A stretch of 64,000 bases of DNA, taken from assembly GCF_022808175.1 (NCBI RefSeq), contig NZ_JALGBX010000016.1:124001-188000 (forward strand). Direction: 5' to 3'. Below, in pieces: positions 51,501 through 61,233 of the stretch. The stretch's first letter is position 1. Each line of letters opens with the position of its first letter. Made by a program: the position numbers and the translations under genes. Origin of the DNA: Streptomyces sp. AP-93. Lineage in GTDB: Bacteria; Actinomycetota; Actinomycetes; Streptomycetales; Streptomycetaceae. The notes beneath the pieces were generated by a model, which saw nothing but the letters and a program-made list of their open reading frames with translations, was not told where the DNA came from and searched no databases.

Positions 51501-52790
51501 TCACTCCGGTGCGACGGCGATGCGCAGCCCGGTCACCGTGTGCGCCGTGGAACCGTCACTGGTCCATGCGGTGAATCCGGACTGCTTGCTGAGGGTCACT
51601 GAGAATCGCGGCCCGCTTTCGAAGCTGGTCGCCTTGGTGGTGCGCTGGGCGGCGGAGGCCGCGAGTGCGCGTGCGGTGTTAAGGAAGGAGTAGGGCACGC
51701 CGGCCGGGTTGGCGGCGGAGTAGAAGACGTCGGTGTTGGCGGGGACGGGCGAAGCGGCGGTGGGGATGACAGGGCGCTTGCCCGCGGCGGGCAGGTGCCG
51801 CCAGCGGTTCGGGTCGTAGCGGTCCCCGTCGGTGAGGTAGCTGTAGACGGCTCCGGTGAGAGACCAGCCGGACTCGCCTCTGCCGGTTCGGGCTTGGCGC
51901 AGGTCGAGGATGGCGACGCCGCGGGGGCCCAGGACACGTATGCGTTCGTGCGGCGTGCCGGGGTCCTCCACGACGAGCGCGGTGTTCTCTTCCAGGGCGT
52001 AGACGCGGTCGTGCCCGGTGTCCGCGGCCAGGCGCAGGGCGCGTCCTTCACGTCCGTAGGCTCCGGTGTGGGTGTCGATCAGTCCGGAGCGCAGGAAGCC
52101 GAAGCCGCCCTCGGGCAGATATCCGAGCCGTGCCGGGTCGTCGAAGTAGCCGGGACTGCTGCCGTCGCGCAGTCCTTCGTAGGAGTCTCCGCCGGTCACC
52201 ATGTCTGCTCCGGCTGCGATCTGTGCACCGGCGCTGGAGCCGGAGACGACCGCGCCGCGGGCCAGTTTGGCGCGGATCGCCGCGAGCACCTTGGAGTCGG
52301 TGTGGGCAGAGCCGTGGAGCAGGGTGGTGACGTAGCGGTACTGGTCGCCGCCGCCGAAGAAGAAGCCGGTCATGGAGTTGACCTGACGGACGACGTCGTC
52401 GGAGTCGGCGTTCGCAATGTGGTCGAGGTCGATCGGGATCCACTCGGCGTCTGCGGCGCCGTGCTGCTCGAACAGCCCAGCGTAATAGGCTCCGTTGCAT
52501 TCCGAGTTGCTGCACTTGGCGGGGTCGCCGGCATGGGGGTCCTGGCTGGCAGGGACCGAGGAGGCGGTGATCACACCGATGCGAGCGGTGGCGCCGCCAG
52601 CCCGCTGGATGATCTCTCCGTACACCTGCGAGTTGTCTGCCTTCAGACCCCCGCCGATGAGGACGAGCGAGCCTCGGTTACCCGGGGAGCGGGGGGTGTC
52701 GGCGCCGGCGGTCGGCGCGAGGGCCAAGGTAAGGACGAGAGCAGTACCACCCGCCAGCGCGGTACGGCGGGCTCCGGTCGGGACGCGCAT
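51501..52790 (-). CDS. Secreted S51 peptidase, cyanophycinase-like (copy 1)
   Basis: A 429-residue secreted protein with a signal peptide ending near residue 31. The S51 domain has GSLVLIGGGLKADN, FFFGGGDQYRYVTTLLHGSA, the nucleophile elbow VVSGSSAGAQIAAGADMVT, and GFGFLRSGLIDTHTGAYGRE (the DTH catalytic region). Cyanophycinases cut the Asp-Arg storage polymer into beta-Asp-Arg dipeptides. The extra C-terminal part is beta-rich (TGLRIAVAPE). Its upstream hairpin separates it from the M20/ABC operon. It is similar in layout to the divergent copy at 57124. Confidence 0.87.
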   Translation of the reverse strand: MRVPTGARRTALAGGTALVLTLALAPTAGADTPRSPGNRGSLVLIGGGLKADNSQVYGEIIQRAGGATARIGVITASSVPASQDPHAGDPAKCSNSECNGAYYAGLFEQHGAADAEWIPIDLDHIANADSDDVVRQVNSMTGFFFGGGDQYRYVTTLLHGSAHTDSKVLAAIRAKLARGAVVSGSSAGAQIAAGADMVTGGDSYEGLRDGSSPGYFDDPARLGYLPEGGFGFLRSGLIDTHTGAYGREGRALRLAADTGHDRVYALEENTALVVEDPGTPHERIRVLGPRGVAILDLRQARTGRGESGWSLTGAVYSYLTDGDRYDPNRWRHLPAAGKRPVIPTAASPVPANTDVFYSAANPAGVPYSFLNTARALAASAAQRTTKATSFESGPRFSVTLSKQSGFTAWTSDGSTAHTVTGLRIAVAPE

Positions 52791-52869
52791 CTGGTGTCTC
52801 CTGGGGATGGGGGTGGGGTGAGGGGTGGCCGGCAGCCATAGCGTGGTGGACATGGCTGCCGGGGCTGGT

Positions 52870-52910
52870 CTCCCGCACCGGGCAATGGCCCGGTCAAACC
52901 GGTGCGGGAG
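52870..52910. terminator. Hairpin after the M20 peptidase gene
   Basis: Perfect 12-bp stem CTCCCGCACCGG with a 17-base loop, between the M20 stop (52920) and the S51 start (52790). Confidence 0.75.
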
Positions 52911-52919
52911 GTTCTGTGG

Positions 52920-54130
52920 TCAGCCGGTGCGGCTGTCGCCGAGGTCGGCGATGAGGGAGGCGAGCAGGGCGACCCGGGTGGGGACGGTGGAGGTGTCCAG
53001 CCACTCTTCGGGGGTATGGTCGGCGCCGCCGACCGGCCCGAGGCCGTCCAGGGTCGGCACGCCGAGCCCCGAGATGAAGTTGGCGTCGCCTACGCCGCCC
53101 GTTGCCGCGCCGCCGAGCGGTATGCCGAGGCTGGCGGCGATCTTCCGGGCCGTTTCGAGGATACGGCGCGAGGCGGGGGTGTCCTCCATGGGAGGGCACA
53201 GGTCGAGCTGCGCCACGGTGGCCGTGGTTCCGGGGACGGCGGGCCGCGCGACGGCGGTCTCGATGGCAGCCGTGGCCGCGCCGATACCGGCAGCGTTGGC
53301 CGAACGCACCTCGATGCGCAGCTCGGCCTCCGGGCAGACGATGTTTGCCCGGGTCCCGGCCCGTACGACGCCGACGTTGACGGTGACGTCGTCCCAGTGG
53401 CCATTCAGGGCCTGGAGGGCGACGACCAGGTGGGCGGCGGCCAGCGCGGCGTTCGCGCCGCGCTCCGGCTCGATGCCCGCGTGGGCGGCGCGGCCGGTGA
53501 CCGTCACCAGGAAGTCGGCGACGCCTTTGCGGGCGATGACCAGGTCGCCGTTCTCTCGGGCGCACTCCAGAGCAAGCGCGAAGTCCGCACCGCGCGCTGC
53601 CGCCTCCGTGGTGGGGCGGCTCGCAGGGGAGCCGATCTCCTCGTCCGGGGTGGCGAGGAAGACGAGCTCGGCGTACCGGTCGGCTCCGGCCTCGTGGAGG
53701 ACCTCCAGGGCGGTGAGACCGGCCAGCAGACCGCCCTTGTCGTCGCTGACACCCGGCCCTCGCGCAAGGGATCCGTCAATCCTGAAGGGCCGTTCGGCTG
53801 CCGTGCCGTCCTCGAACACGGTGTCCATGTGCGCGACGAGCAGGACACGTCGGCCACCATCGGCCACGGGCAGACTGCCCGGCTTGCGGGCGATCAGCAC
53901 GTCCCCGACGCGGTGCCCGTGGACGGGAGCGGGAGCGGTGCGCTCCACGTCGAACCCGATACGCACCAGCCGGTCCTGAGTCCATTGCGCTATCCGGTTC
54001 ACGCCGTCGGGGCTGTACGACCCGGAGTCCACGGCGACCAGTTCGGCCAGGTCCGTCAGGTAGCCCCCCAGACGTGCTTCGGCGTACGGGAGCAGCGCGG
54101 CGGTCCGCAGCCGCTCCTGCGAGGGGGCGC

Positions 54131-54134
<4 letters not shown>
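52920..54134 (-). CDS. M20 family metallopeptidase
   Basis: A 404-residue cytoplasmic di-zinc peptidase of the M20 (carboxypeptidase G2-like) group. It has LLVAHMDTVFEDG (zinc ligand His and Asp), ARGPGVSDDKGGLLAGLTAL (bridging Asp), LATPDEEIGSPASRPT (catalytic Glu), and GPVGGADHTPEEWLDT (last zinc ligand His). The dimerisation domain is in the middle. Its GTG overlaps the ABC ATPase stop (GTGA), so it is coupled to the importer. It probably hydrolyses the imported dipeptide or acylated amino acid. Confidence 0.9.
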
Positions 54135-54891
<757 letters not shown>

Positions 54892-54895
<4 letters not shown>

Positions 54896-55854
54896 AGGGC
54901 CGTCTCCTTGGCGTTCTTCGGCCGGCGAGCCGGTCGGGTCACGGCTCCGGCGAACATCCTCCGCAGGGGCGAGACGCGCTCTCCGTGCCCGCTGCCTCGG
55001 CCGTAGCGGCGCTCCAGCCAGGCCTGCGGGATGCTGAGCAGCGTGACGAGAGCCAGGTACCAGATGCTGGCAACGACGAGCATCGGGATGACCTGGTAGT
55101 TCTGCGCGTACACGTCCTGGATGTTGGACATCAGGTCGTGGGCCGAGATGATCGACACCAGGGCGGTCATCTTCAGCATGTTGATCGTTTCGTTGCCCAT
55201 CGGCGGAATGATCACCCTCATGGCCTGGGGTAGTACGATCCGCCGCATCGTGAGGGCGGGTCGCATGCCGAGGGAGTGGGCCGCCTCGGTCTGGCCGATG
55301 TCGACGGACTGGATGCCCGCGCGGACGATCTCGGAGGCATAGGCGGCTTCGTTGAGGCCAAGGGCGAGCAGCGCGGCGATGGCCGGCGTGAGCAGGGAGT
55401 TCGTCTCCACCTGGATGAAGGTGATGTCGGTGAACGGGATACCGATCAGCACGTCCTTGTAGAGGGCCGCGGCGTATCCCCAGAAGATGATCTGCACGAG
55501 CAGCGGGGTGCCGCGGAAGAACCAGACGAACAGTGAGGACATCCCGTACAGCACCGGGTTGGTGGACAGGCGCATCACCGCTACCAGGGTGCCGAGTACG
55601 AGCCCGAGTGCCATCGCCGCAACGGTGAGCCAGAGGGTGGTGACGAGCCCGTCGAAGATCAGATCGGCGAAGAGGAAATGGCCGATGATCTCCCAGTGCA
55701 GATTGCCGTTCTTCGCCAGCGAGCCCGCCACGCCCACGAGGGCGGTGACCGCCGCGATGGCAGCGATCCAACGGCCGTAGTGGCGCAGCGGCACGATCGT
55801 GAGCTGCTCGGGCGCTGGACGGTCGATGTCCGCAGGAGCTGTGGTGGTGGTCAT
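54892..55854 (-). CDS. Polar amino acid ABC transporter, permease
   Basis: A 320-residue HisM/GlnP-type permease. An N-terminal membrane helix precedes a typical core: DGLVTTLWLTVAAMALGLVL, FFRGTPLLVQIIFWG and the EAA loop NEAAYASEIVRAGIQSVDIG. The C-terminal helices are followed by an Arg-rich tail. Only one permease gene is present, so it should act as a homodimer. Its ATG (55854) starts three bases after the binding-protein stop, in a four-gene operon. Confidence 0.93.
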
Positions 55855-55856
55855 TT

Positions 55857-56813
55857 CTAGTCCACCGCCGCGTTCTTGGTGGCCTCCTTGAGGGCGATCG
55901 AGGCAACGCCGTACTTGTCGAAGATCTTGGTGACGGTCCCGTCGTCGATCAAGGCCTGCAAGGCCTTCTGGATCGCGTCCGTGAGCTGGGGAAGCTTCTT
56001 GGACACTGCGATTCCGTTGGGCGAGGCACCGTAACCACCCTCCGCCGCAGGGTCGTTGACGACCTCGAAGGCGTTGCCCCCGTCGGCGGTCTTGGCGGTC
56101 CACCCGGCGGCGGGCTTCGTCTGCACCTGGGCGACGACCTTGTCCGAACGCAGGGCGAGCTGCGCGTCGGAGTCCTTGGGGAAGGTCTGGATGTCGATCT
56201 CCCCCTTGCCCGCGGCCTTGCACTTGGCCTGGTGCTCCTTGAGGAGGTCCAGCTGATTCGTCGCGGCCTGGACCGCGGCCTTCTTGCCGCACAGATCGTC
56301 CAGGTTCGTGATCTTCTCGGGGTTACCCTTGACGACCATGATCCCGGAGCCGGAAACGGAGTAGTCGACGAAGTCGACCACTGCCTGCCTCTCCTTGTTG
56401 TCGGTCATCGCCGACATCGCCGCCTCGAACTTCCCCGCCTGGATCGCGGGCACGATCCCATCGAACTTCTGCGGTGTGAAGGCGAACGTCACGCCGAGCT
56501 TGGCACCCAGGGCCTGGCCCAGGTCGTAGTCGAGGCCGGTCAGCTCCGGCTTGCCCTCGGCCACGAACATCTCGAAGGGCGCGTACGGCACATCCGTCGC
56601 GACGCGCACGGTGCCCGACTTCTTGATCTCCTGCGGCAGGGCGTCGTGCAGCGCCGCGTCCTTGGTGATCGCCACGCCCGCGATGGTGGTGGTCGCGGGC
56701 GGCTTGGCGGCACCGTCAGAGGCGTTGTCGCCGCAGGCCGAAACCGTCGCCAGGATCGCCACGCACAGGACCGAAGCCGTGGACACGCAACGGAATGACG
56801 GGGTTGGCATCAC
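55857..56813 (-). CDS. Polar amino acid ABC transporter, substrate-binding lipoprotein
   Basis: A 318-residue lipoprotein with lipobox TVSAC (Cys27) and a type II periplasmic-binding fold (SBP_bac_3): GTVRVATDVPYAPFEMFVAE, GLDYDLGQALGAKLGVTFAF, FDGIVPAIQAGKFEAAMSAM and PNGIAVSKKLPQLTDAIQKA. The start is GTG 56813 or ATG 56810, behind AGAGGG. It is the first gene of the ABC/M20 operon and should capture the extracellular substrate. Which amino acid or peptide it binds cannot be read from sequence. Confidence 0.92.
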   Translation of the reverse strand: MMPTPSFRCVSTASVLCVAILATVSACGDNASDGAAKPPATTTIAGVAITKDAALHDALPQEIKKSGTVRVATDVPYAPFEMFVAEGKPELTGLDYDLGQALGAKLGVTFAFTPQKFDGIVPAIQAGKFEAAMSAMTDNKERQAVVDFVDYSVSGSGIMVVKGNPEKITNLDDLCGKKAAVQAATNQLDLLKEHQAKCKAAGKGEIDIQTFPKDSDAQLALRSDKVVAQVQTKPAAGWTAKTADGGNAFEVVNDPAAEGGYGASPNGIAVSKKLPQLTDAIQKALQALIDDGTVTKIFDKYGVASIALKEATKNAAVD

Positions 56814-57123
56814 AAGTAGCCCTCTCGGAAGATCTGCCGGCGACGACTGCTGGCGTCACCGTCTGACATTCGAGGAAATTACATGGACCGCAGCCAGTTG
56901 GCTAGATGTAATGCATGTTTCATGTAGATAACGAGACTCACCTCTCCCCCAAGCAAGGAATCACAGGGCCTCCAGCTGCCAACTCCTCAGGCCGGGCCGC
57001 TCTGGATGCAACTCGCGCGTTACATCTTCCGCCACTCAAACTTGGCCTGTACTTTCCGTTCACGCAGCCTCAGTGCCTGCCCCGCTGCCTTCGGCGCGGG
57101 ACCCCTCTGCACACGGAGGACTC
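56814..57123. promoter_or_regulatory. Divergent control region between SBP and S51 copy 2
   Basis: 310 bases with promoters on both sides. An inverted repeat ATTACAT (56878-56884)/ATGTAAT (56906-56912) and two CATGT repeats (56914, 56921) lie in a locally AT-rich stretch. The region is a good candidate for the RpiR operator, and could co-regulate both sides. Confidence 0.5.
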
Positions 57124-58221
57124 ATGAGTCCCTTCCTGCACCACACCTCCCCTACCCTCCACGCCGCCTCCCCGGCGAAGCGCCGACCCGCACACCGCAT
57201 CGCCGCGTGTGTCACGGCCGCCTTGGCAGTCATCGCCGGCGGGTTCGTCCAGGCCGAACAGGCTGAAGCCGCAGCCAGCCGGATCCGCCTCGGCAGCTCC
57301 TCGGACGTCAGCCGCACAAGCTGGTCCGGCCCGGCCTTCACCATGAACGGCTCCGGCGGCGTCATCGCGGCCACCATGACGAAGGCCGTCGACTCCATCC
57401 GCGGCGGAACCGGGTCACTCGACGTGGTCGTGCTGGCCGCCTCCGCACCGGGCTCCGGAAGCAGGACCCCCGAGTGCGACGCCATCATGGGCCTGGGCGG
57501 TGTCAACTCCTGTACGACGTGGACGCTCACCAAGGCGAACGACGGCAACAACTCACAAGCCAACACCGACATACGCAACGCCGAGTTCGTCTACTTCGCC
57601 GGCGGGGACCAGTGCAAGTACGCGGCCTGGAAGAACACCTCGCTGCGGGCCTCCGTGCAGTCCGTGGTGACCAAGGGCGGCGGCTCCGGAGGAGGCAGCG
57701 CCGGCCACCACATCAACAGCTCCGTCGTGTACGACGCCTGCCAGGGAAGCATCACCTCCGCGGAGGCCATCGCCGACCCGTACGACTCCTACGCGACCTT
57801 CACCACCGGCATGTTCGACTGGCCGCACTACGCGAACACCGTCAACGACTCCCACTTCGTCACCCGCGACCGCATGGGCCGCACCATGGCCTTCGTCGCC
57901 CGCGCGATCAAGGACGGCCGCACCACCAGCGGAAAGGCCTGGGGTGTCGGCATCGAGGAAGGCGCCTCTCTCTTCATCGACAAGGACGGCCTCGCCACCC
58001 TCTCCGGCGCCAACAGCTACATCGTCCTGGGCGACCACCAGCCCGAGAAGGCCGTCTCAGGACAGCCCCTGACCTTCTCCAACTACAAGATCTGGCGGTT
58101 GACCTCCGGCCAGACCTTCGACTTCAAGAACCGCCCCACCTGCGGCTACTACCTCAGGAGCGTCACCAACGGCGTCACCGATGGCAACCTGTATAACGGC
58201 ACACCCGTCACCGGCTGCTAG
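57124..58221 (+). CDS. Secreted S51-like peptidase, cyanophycinase-like (copy 2)
   Basis: A 365-residue secreted protein, with a long signal peptide (to about residue 50). It has FVYFAGGDQCKYAAWKN (the G-G-D-Q motif of S51 enzymes) and a nucleophile elbow KGGGSGGGSAGHHINSS, with Ser192. AWGVGIEEGASLFIDKDGLA matches the final S51 part. The C-terminal disulfide region ends TPVTGC. It is divergent from the ABC operon. The two S51 copies on either side suggest two related extracellular activities. GGAGG precedes the ATG. Confidence 0.82.
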   Translation: MSPFLHHTSPTLHAASPAKRRPAHRIAACVTAALAVIAGGFVQAEQAEAAASRIRLGSSSDVSRTSWSGPAFTMNGSGGVIAATMTKAVDSIRGGTGSLDVVVLAASAPGSGSRTPECDAIMGLGGVNSCTTWTLTKANDGNNSQANTDIRNAEFVYFAGGDQCKYAAWKNTSLRASVQSVVTKGGGSGGGSAGHHINSSVVYDACQGSITSAEAIADPYDSYATFTTGMFDWPHYANTVNDSHFVTRDRMGRTMAFVARAIKDGRTTSGKAWGVGIEEGASLFIDKDGLATLSGANSYIVLGDHQPEKAVSGQPLTFSNYKIWRLTSGQTFDFKNRPTCGYYLRSVTNGVTDGNLYNGTPVTGC

Positions 58222-58521
58222 AGCCTGTGCATGTCGTGATCATTCGGTGGCCTCAGTAGGTCTCGATCCGTGTCTGCGGCAACGTTGTCCCCAACCAGAG
58301 TTACGAAAAGTACGTCTGAGCCCACCCACAGCGCCGGGCCAGGGCCATAGGACTGGTAGGCCCGCATCTTCAGGCACCGCGTAGTCGCCATCGGCTTTGG
58401 TCGACCCTCACCCTGGGTCGATGCCATGCAGCACGATGGCCGCCGCGAAAACCGAGGTTCTGAGCCTTCTCCAACCTGCCCGCAGCGTCGTGCTCTTGGG
58501 GGTCAAAGGCTGTACATAGTG
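58222..58521. other. Region between S51 copy 2 and the IS remnant
   Basis: 300 bases with no gene I recognise. Confidence 0.35.
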
Positions 58522-58581
58522 GCGAAGCTCCTGGTAGACGGGTTATCGACCAAGATCACCCGTGTCCGCCAGGAGCTTCGC
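58522..58581. repeat. Inverted repeat at the 5' end of the IS remnant
   Basis: GCGAAGCTCCTGG (58522-58534) and its exact complement (58569-58581) enclose a 34-base spacer with a second inner pair ACGGGT/ACCCGT. It lies directly before the transposase start and probably belongs to the element. Confidence 0.7.
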
Positions 58582-58975
58582 GTGCTTAGCTACCCGTCCT
58601 CGATCGATGTGTCCAGCACTACTCTGGGGCACCTGACCGAGCGGCTCGCACTGCGGCGACGGGAGATCGGTACGCGGTGGCGACGCCTGCCCGCCGACCG
58701 TAAGGCCCTGCTTGACCTGGCACACGTGCGGTGCGGCGACACCCACGCCCGGCTCGCCGCAAGGTTCGAAATCGGTATCGCGACCGTCTACCGGTAACTA
58801 CGTGAACCCGCGGCCATCGACGTGCTGGCCGCACCGACGCTGGCCGAGCTGTGGAGACGGCCCGGAAGAAGGCGCTCGATCCTGGACGGCACCCTGCTGC
58901 CGATCGACCGGATCGCCGCCGGCACCCCGCTCTACTCGGCCAATACAAGCGGCACGGCATGAATGTGCAGAGAAC
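58582..58975 (+). mobile_element. IS5-type transposase, inactive
   Basis: The first 71 residues (LSYPSSIDVSSTTLGHLTER, GTRWRRLPADRKALLDLAHV, TYAQLA-like THARLAARFEIGIATVYR) are a transposase helix-turn-helix domain ending at an in-frame TAA. The DDE part continues in other frames: SILDGTLLPIDRIAAGTPLY and YKRHGMNVQ. The remaining catalytic part is missing. The element is dead, and an arginine deiminase fragment follows it. Confidence 0.78.
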
Positions 58976-59084
58976 CTCGTCGCCCTGCTCGACCCAGAGA
59001 CCCGCGCGCTGGAGCCGACCCGCCGAAGAGGGACTCCGCATGGGCGAGGCAAGACTGACGGTGATGTCTACGCCTGCGAACGGC

Positions 59085-59293
59085 GGGGGGACAGTGGCAA
59101 CGAAGCCGTCGCCATCGAGCCGGGGGTGGTGTTCACCTATGACCGCAACACCCAGACCGACATGCTACTGCGCAAGGCCGAGGTGGAGGTCATCACCATC
59201 GTAGGTGCCGAACTCGGCCGAGGGCGTGGCTGGCGCTGCACGATCTGTCCTCTCATGCCCGACCCGTCTGCTTCTGATCGAGAAGTCCGATGA
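59085..59293 (+). pseudogene. arcA: Arginine deiminase C-terminal remnant
   Basis: DSGNEAVAIEPGVVFTYDRN and TLLRKAGIEVIT-like TDMLLRKAEVEVITIVGAEL, then GRGRGWRCTICPLMPDP, match the C-terminal 65 residues of arginine deiminase. The catalytic motif HCMTCP is altered: the His and neighbouring Gly are lost and the Met is replaced (RCTICP). About 340 residues upstream are missing, replaced by the IS remnant. Arginine deiminase is a typical low-oxygen enzyme. Confidence 0.78.
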
Positions 59294-59582
59294 CGGCAGC
59301 GTTGGTCGGCATTCGCGCAGCACCTGCCATCTTGCAACCTCCTTTTGGCCCGACTCCGAAGCTCGATGCGAAGCCCGGCTCGCGGCGCCGCCCTTGTACG
59401 GAGTCGCACCCTCTGCTGTCCTGCGCCGGAGCGACCGGTCACTACCCACATTCGGGAGGTCCTTGTTGTGGGGGTGATCGCTATCGTGCGACCTCGCCCT
59501 GCTTCCTAGGCTCTCAACCAGTTGTCCGGCGGTCCTTGCTGCACCTGGCAGGGGCCGGCCGCGCGAGGTGAAGGAGCTGTGG
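59294..59582. other. Intergenic, upstream of the CoA-transferase operon
   Basis: 289 bases, no gene seen. Contains the promoter of the CoA-transferase operon. AAGGAG at 59571-59576 is its ribosome site. Confidence 0.4.
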
Positions 59583-60365
59583 ATGAGCTTGGACAAGGTG
59601 GTTGGAGATTCGGTCGAAGCGATCGCCGATGTGTGGGAGGGTGCCTCCCTGGCGGTCGGTGGATTCGGGCTCTGCGGGATACCGGGTGTGCTGATCGAGG
59701 CGCTGCGTGAGCGTGGTGTCGGGGACCTGCGCGTGGTGTCCAACAACTGTGGTGTCGACGACTGGGGCCTGGGGCTGTTGCTGCGCGAAGGACTGATTGC
59801 GCGCATGACCAGCTCGTACGTCGGGGAGAACAAGGAGTTCGCCCGCCAGTACCTCAGCGGTGAGCTGGAGGTGGAGCTCGTTCCGCAGGGGACGCTTGCC
59901 GAGCGACTGCGGGCCGGGGGCGCGGGCATACCTGGCTTTTACACCCCGGCGGGAGTAGGTACTCAGATTGCGGACGGCGGGCTGCCGTGGCGATACCGAC
60001 ATGACGGAACCGTCGCCGTGTCGTCGCCCCCTAGGGAGACCAGGACTTTCGGAGACCGCGAGTACCTCCTCGAGGAGGGCATTACCACCGACTTCGCCCT
60101 CGTGCGGGCGGCGATCGGCGACCGGCACGGCAACCTCGTCTTCCACGCCTCCGCCAGGAACTTCAACCCCCTTGCCGCGATGGCGGGACGTATCACGGTG
60201 GCCGAGGTCGAGGAACTCGTCGATCCGGGCGAGATCCACCCGGACCAGATCCACCTGCCCGGCATCTTCGTCCAGCGGGTTGTGCGGGTCTCCGCAGACG
60301 ATCCCGCAGCGGCGAAGCGCATCGAGCGGCGCACGACGCGGCCGCGACTCGAGGAGACCATCTGA
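59583..60365 (+). CDS. 3-oxoacid CoA-transferase, subunit A
   Basis: A 260-residue alpha subunit of a family I CoA-transferase. VVGDSVEAIADVWEGASLAV, GGFGLCGIPGVLIEALRERG and VVSNNCGVDDWGLGLLLREG are standard. The C-terminal part ends DQIHLPGIFVQRVV. With subunit B it moves CoA from succinyl-CoA to acetoacetate or another 3-oxoacid. I chose the ATG at 59583 because AAGGAG is six bases before it. Its stop overlaps the next ATG (TGATG). Confidence 0.93.
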   Translation: MSLDKVVGDSVEAIADVWEGASLAVGGFGLCGIPGVLIEALRERGVGDLRVVSNNCGVDDWGLGLLLREGLIARMTSSYVGENKEFARQYLSGELEVELVPQGTLAERLRAGGAGIPGFYTPAGVGTQIADGGLPWRYRHDGTVAVSSPPRETRTFGDREYLLEEGITTDFALVRAAIGDRHGNLVFHASARNFNPLAAMAGRITVAEVEELVDPGEIHPDQIHLPGIFVQRVVRVSADDPAAAKRIERRTTRPRLEETI

Positions 60366-61018
60366 TGGCCCTGACACGCGAGCAGATGGCGGCCCGCGCC
60401 GCCCGGGAGCTGCGGGACGGCTCGTACGTCAACCTGGGCATCGGGTTGCCGACCTTGATCCCCAACCATCTGCCGGAAGGTATCGACGTCGTACTCCACT
60501 CGGAGAACGGAATCCTGGGCGTTGGTCCGTACCCGTACGAGGAGGACGTCCACCCCGACCTGATCAACGCGGGCAAGGAGACGGTGACGACCGCCGCGGG
60601 AGCTTCGTCCTTCGACTCCGCGCTCTCCTTCGGGATGATCCGCGGCGGGCATATCGACGTCGCCATTCTGGGTGCGATGCAGGTGTCGGCCTTCGGTGAC
60701 CTGGCCAACTGGATGATCCCGGGGAAGATGGTCAAGGGGATGGGCGGAGCCATGGACCTGGTCCACGGCGCCCGGCGGGTGATCGTGCTGATGGAGCACA
60801 CGGCACGGGACGGCTCGCACAAGCTGGTGGAGGAGTGCACGCTTCCGCTCACCGGATGGGGTGTGGTGCACCGGGTCATCACCGACCTTGCGGTGATCGA
60901 CATCTCCAAGTCCGGCCTGTTGCTGCGCGAGGTCGCCTCCGGCGTGAGTGTGGACGAGGTGCGAGCGGCGACAGGCGCTGAACTGGCAATCGCGGCAGAC
61001 CTGACCGTTTGTGTCTGA
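60365..61018 (+). CDS. 3-oxoacid CoA-transferase, subunit B
   Basis: A 217-residue beta subunit. The catalytic glutamate is Glu47 in HSENGILGVGPYP; LGIGLPTLIPNHLP precedes it and GGHIDVAILGAMQVSAFGDL, then NWMIPGKMVKGMGGAMDLV, follow. All are family hallmarks. It is translated from an ATG overlapping the stop of subunit A. With the PHB depolymerase and the hydrolase downstream, acetoacetate formed from 3-hydroxybutyrate would be its natural substrate. Confidence 0.94.
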   Translation: MALTREQMAARAARELRDGSYVNLGIGLPTLIPNHLPEGIDVVLHSENGILGVGPYPYEEDVHPDLINAGKETVTTAAGASSFDSALSFGMIRGGHIDVAILGAMQVSAFGDLANWMIPGKMVKGMGGAMDLVHGARRVIVLMEHTARDGSHKLVEECTLPLTGWGVVHRVITDLAVIDISKSGLLLREVASGVSVDEVRAATGAELAIAADLTVCV

Positions 61019-61233
61019 GCTGCGGGGCGCACCGCTTAGCAGGACGGCAGAGATGACGCAACGGGTCAGAGAGCGCAGGCGTTTCGCCGGGCTGTGGGGC
61101 GCAGCACCATTCTGAGTCGGCGGTCATCGATCTTACGGTTACGGGCACACCAGTTTCGGCCACCCGTAAGGATGGCCGGGCTGGGTGGCGTGATCTGATC
61201 CGATCGCGCGTCACGCCCGCACATGGAGCCGCC
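61019..61233. other. Intergenic with an inverted repeat
   Basis: TTACGGG (61139-61145) and CCCGTAA (61163-61169) form an inverted repeat 17 bases apart, upstream of the PHB depolymerase remnant. It may be a control site. Confidence 0.35.
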
